Shown piece after piece: positions 4,099-6,747 of a stretch of DNA of 6,747 bases (the first letter of the stretch is position 1; every line of letters begins with the position of its first letter). The stretch lies in assembly GCA_017883345.1 (NCBI GenBank), contig JADGNT010000275.1:1-6747 (forward strand). The letters are read 5' to 3'. Source of the stretch: Candidatus Solibacter sp. Lineage in GTDB: Bacteria; Acidobacteriota; Terriglobia; Bryobacterales; Bryobacteraceae. Position numbers and translations under genes: made by a program. The notes below the pieces were generated by a model, which was not told the origin of the DNA, did not search any database, and was given only the letters and a program-made list of their open reading frames with translations.

Positions 4099-5943
4099 AT
4101 GAAGCGACGCCTTGCCGCCCTGCTGACATGTGCCTTGATGGCTTTCGGCCAGCGCAGCCGGCCGGTTGCGCCGCCGGCCGCGCCGGCTCCGAATCCCTGG
4201 GTGGTAGACGCCGTAGCTCTCGATGCCTCCGGGCGTCCGGTGGCGGACCTCGCCGCCGAGGATTTCGAAGTCGTGCAAGGCGGCGGTGCGCGGAAGATCA
4301 CGCACCTCACCTGGTTCGATACGCGCCTGCACATGGCAGTCTCCCGGCCTGGCCAGTCCGCGCAACTTCCGGCGCTGGATCTTCTGCCCGATGAGATCCG
4401 GCGCAACCTCGTAGTGGTAGTCGATGACCTGGGTCTTTCGCCCGGGGCCATCAACGCGGTGCGCAGCGCGCTGAAGTCATTCATCGGCAGCTCGATGTCG
4501 CCGGGCGACCGCATGGCCATCCTTCGCAATAGCGGTGGTTCCGGAGTGCTCCAGCAACTGACCGGCGACACCCGGATCCTGGTCAACGCAATCGACGGCA
4601 TTCGGTACCTCGGTGGCGGCACAAGCGCCGCGAGCGCGGGCAGCGCCACCTGGCAGACCTTGGTCTACGCCCTGCGTGGCCTCCGCGAATTCGCCGGCCG
4701 CAAAGTGGTGATGATCTTCTCGGTGAATCCGGGTGTGCCGGGTTCGCGGGATCGCGCGGTGCGAGATGTGGCGCACGCGGCACATGCAGCCGCGGCAGCG
4801 GTGTACGCGGTTGATCCGCTGCCGGAGGCGTCTGGGGCCGTTCCCGCCGTGCCCTCCGCGCTGGAATCGCTCGCCCGCGATACCGGCGGGTTGTTTGGCG
4901 CGGATTTCGCCCGGGTCCTAGAGAATGAGCAAGGCTATTATGCGATTGGCTTCCAGCCGGAGGAGGAGAACTCCGTCGATCTCTCGGGAAGCGGGTCGCC
5001 GGCCGCGCCCGTGGTGGTGAAGGTGCGGCGCCCGGGCGTGGTGGTGCGCGCGCGTGCCGGTTTCCTCAGCCAACGGCCGCGGGTGGAGTTCCCGGCGCCG
5101 GTGGCGCACGCCGTGCTGTTAAACAATGCGCTGGCATCGCCGTTTGCCGGTTCCGACATTCGCGCCGGCCTGACCGCGGTGTTCTCCGAATATCCGAGAG
5201 AAGGTCCTTTGGTGGACGCGATCGTGCACTTCGATCCCCGCGACTTTGCTTTCATTCACGATTTCGAGGACATGTATCACGGCACGGTGCAACTGTGGAT
5301 GGCGGCCTACACGGATGACGGCCGCTCGACCATCCCATTGGAGCGCGACTACAAGCTCACTCTACGGCCCGCCGAGTACCGCTATTGCCTCGAGTACGGA
5401 CTTAGCTTTTCCTTGCAGATGAAGCTGCCGGCCGGTCCGGGCGCCTGGCAGATCCGCGCCGTGGTGGCCGATGGCGCCAGCGACCGCATCGGTTCGGCCA
5501 CGCAGTTTGTCGAGACCCCCAACGTCAGACAGGGTAGTTTGGCTCTCTCCGGACTGATTTTAAGCGGTGCTTCCCCGGCGGCGGACCGTGGTCCGGCGGA
5601 TCCGCGGGCAGACTCCTCGGTGCGCATCTTCAAGCCTGGCCAGGGATGCACTTTTCTCTACAGCGTCTTCAACGCGCTCACCGGTCCGGACAAGCAATCC
5701 ACGCTGGAGGTGCAGACGCGTATTTTCGCCGAAGGGCGCCTCGTGTTGGACGGGAAACCGGGGCGGGTCACATTCGGCGAGATGCCGGGGGGCTCGCGCC
5801 GTCGGATTAGCGGCCAGCTCAAGCTGGATCCGCTGATGGCGCCCGGCGACTACATTTTGCAGGTGACCGTGCGGGACCTGCTGGCGCCTCCCGGGCAGCC
5901 CCGCCGGGCCACGCAGTTCACCGACTTTCAGGTCCGCCAGTAG
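4099..5943 (+). CDS. Secreted VWFA-related protein of the acidobacterial family
   Basis: A 614-residue protein of the VWFA-related type that is greatly expanded in Acidobacteria (TIGR03436-like). Residues 1-18 form a short signal peptide (basic KRR, hydrophobic stretch to AFGQ), so it should leave the cytoplasm. Next is a small beta domain, VVDAVALDASGRPVADLAAEDFEV (35-58), typical of the family's N-terminal half. The von Willebrand A-like domain follows (about 103-285): core strand NLVVVVDD (103-110), GGGTS (172-176), KVVMIFSVN (202-210), AVYAVDP (234-240), LARDTGG (258-264) and YYAIGFQPEE (280-289). The metal site is degenerate: the first motif is Asp-Leu-Gly-Leu-Ser (110-114) instead of DxSxS, and the usual acidic residue after strand four is missing. 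The remaining half (about 330-614) looks beta-rich and is unrecognised. The molecular function is unknown; such domains usually mediate adhesion or protein assembly. It is convergent with miaA, separated by 115 bp without a clear terminator. Confidence 0.85.
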   Translation: MKRRLAALLTCALMAFGQRSRPVAPPAAPAPNPWVVDAVALDASGRPVADLAAEDFEVVQGGGARKITHLTWFDTRLHMAVSRPGQSAQLPALDLLPDEIRRNLVVVVDDLGLSPGAINAVRSALKSFIGSSMSPGDRMAILRNSGGSGVLQQLTGDTRILVNAIDGIRYLGGGTSAASAGSATWQTLVYALRGLREFAGRKVVMIFSVNPGVPGSRDRAVRDVAHAAHAAAAAVYAVDPLPEASGAVPAVPSALESLARDTGGLFGADFARVLENEQGYYAIGFQPEEENSVDLSGSGSPAAPVVVKVRRPGVVVRARAGFLSQRPRVEFPAPVAHAVLLNNALASPFAGSDIRAGLTAVFSEYPREGPLVDAIVHFDPRDFAFIHDFEDMYHGTVQLWMAAYTDDGRSTIPLERDYKLTLRPAEYRYCLEYGLSFSLQMKLPAGPGAWQIRAVVADGASDRIGSATQFVETPNVRQGSLALSGLILSGASPAADRGPADPRADSSVRIFKPGQGCTFLYSVFNALTGPDKQSTLEVQTRIFAEGRLVLDGKPGRVTFGEMPGGSRRRISGQLKLDPLMAPGDYILQVTVRDLLAPPGQPRRATQFTDFQVRQ

Positions 5944-6058
5944 CCAGGCTTGTCCTCAGCGGTAGGCGGGAGCGGTTGCCTGAGATTGAACAGATTATTT
6001 CCAAACAGACCCTTACTGGGAACGATACCAACGAAATCGAAGAACGTACCGCTGGTTG

Positions 6059-6747
6059 TCAGGCGGAAGGCGAGAGAAAGTTGGCGACGCGCGCGAGCGC
6101 GGCTTGGCGAATGTGCGGCGCATCACCGAACCCCTTCAGCCATTGGAGTTCGCGCTCCCTGCGAAACCAGGTGATCTGCCGCTTGGCATAGTGCCGCGTG
6201 TTGCGCTGCGCGTAGAAAACCGCATCGCGCGGGCCGATCTCGCCCTGGATGAGCTGGATCGCCTGCTTGTATCCGTGGGATTCGAACGGCTTGCACGCGG
6301 GTGAGAAGCCGAGCGCGAGAATGCGCCGCACCTCTTCCACCAGTCCATGCTCGAACATCCAGGCGCAGCGCGCATCCAACCGGGGATTGAGCGTCTCGCG
6401 ATCGGGCAGCAGCCCGAGTTTGAGCGTGCGATAACCGCTCAACGCGTCGCGCCCCTGCTGGTAGAGCCGGCTGACGGGCTGGCGCGTCAGCAGGCAGATT
6501 TCGAGCGCGCGAGTGACCTTGGGGATGTCATTTGCGTGAATCTTACCCGCCGCGGTGGAATCGAATCTTCTGAGAAGGCGGTGGAGCGACGCCGGGCGGC
6601 GGGCCTCGCGTGCGCTCAAGCGGTCGCGCAGCGGCTGATCGCGGGCCGGTCCTTCAAAGAGGCCTTCGAGCAGGGCGCGCAGGTAGAAGCCCGTGCCTCC
6701 GGCGAGAATCGGCAGCCGGCCGCGGGCGGAGATTTCCGCGATGGTGG
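6059..6747 (-). CDS. miaA: tRNA dimethylallyltransferase MiaA (partial, N terminus outside window)
   Basis: The C-terminal 228 or so residues of the enzyme that transfers a dimethylallyl group to N6 of A37 in tRNAs reading UNN codons, the first step toward ms2i6A. Starting at the window edge, the minus strand reads RGRLPILAGGTGFYLRALLE, containing the conserved GGTG(L/F)Y motif. It continues through IHANDIPKVTRALEI (normally IHxNDxxRxxRALE), GLLPDRETLNPRLDAR, GLVEEVRRILALGF, a GYKQ motif, and TRHYAKRQITWFRRE, all hallmarks of MiaA. Usual length is about 300-315 residues, so roughly 80 residues with the P-loop are cut off by the window end. Reading stays open to the edge, with no frameshift. 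The stop is TGA at 6059-6061. The gene faces the VWFA gene tail to tail; its promoter is out of view. Confidence 0.95.
   Translation of the reverse strand, partial: TIAEISARGRLPILAGGTGFYLRALLEGLFEGPARDQPLRDRLSAREARRPASLHRLLRRFDSTAAGKIHANDIPKVTRALEICLLTRQPVSRLYQQGRDALSGYRTLKLGLLPDRETLNPRLDARCAWMFEHGLVEEVRRILALGFSPACKPFESHGYKQAIQLIQGEIGPRDAVFYAQRNTRHYAKRQITWFRRERELQWLKGFGDAPHIRQAALARVANFLSPSA

Noticed and set aside
4122..4131. Possible lipobox (LLTC) in the VWFA protein signal
   Set aside because: Thr before the Cys does not fit the lipobox, and the hydrophobic stretch before Cys11 is too short.
5944..6058. Terminator between the convergent VWFA gene and miaA
   Set aside because: Only 5-bp arms (CAGGC/GCCTG, CTCAG/CTGAG) with no T-run on either strand.
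5976..6304. Plus-strand frames of 71-82 residues at the 3' end of miaA
   Set aside because: Mostly antisense to conserved MiaA motifs, with no homology or ribosome site.

Overview
The window looks like a piece of a high-GC acidobacterial chromosome, probably of the Solibacter/Bryobacter type. The main pointer is a secreted protein of the VWFA-related family typical of Acidobacteria at 4099-5943. A ClpS-like protein of a divergent kind and an EpsB-type sugar transferase of the PEP-CTERM-associated class fit the same assignment. This is inference from gene content; there is no rRNA marker in the window.

Layout, left to right. A minus-strand pair, probably one transcript, holds an exopolysaccharide-type polyprenyl glycosylphosphotransferase (464-1855) followed 35 nt later by a ClpS-like adaptor gene (96-428). 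A large near-perfect hairpin (46-109) lies across the clpS stop codon and includes its last codons. A 77-bp divergent intergenic region (1856-1932) carries a good minus-strand promoter and an overlapping weaker plus-strand -10, which separate the transferase from a plus-strand cysteine desulfurase (1933-3093).

Next comes a compact toxin-antitoxin module in toxin-first order: a RelE/HigB-type mRNA interferase (3263-3589) overlapped for 62 nt by a HigA-like XRE antitoxin (3528-3878). Its promoter has a 19-bp palindrome filling the space between -35 and -10, and the predicted transcription start falls on the toxin ATG. After a 220-bp gap with only short inverted repeats lies the secreted VWFA-like protein. 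It converges on the C-terminal three quarters of miaA (6059 to the window edge, minus strand), a tRNA-modifying enzyme.

How the genes relate. The cysteine desulfurase and MiaA are housekeeping functions (sulfur supply for Fe-S clusters and tRNA thiolation; isopentenylation of tRNA A37). The transferase starts lipid-linked sugar assembly for an exopolysaccharide. The toxin-antitoxin pair is an accessory insertion between housekeeping genes. No phage, IS transposase, CRISPR array, tRNA or rRNA was seen. I do not see a clearly new multi-gene system. The points most worth following are the ClpS-like protein with a changed N-degron pocket, the hairpin element at its end, and the operator/leaderless design of the toxin-antitoxin promoter.
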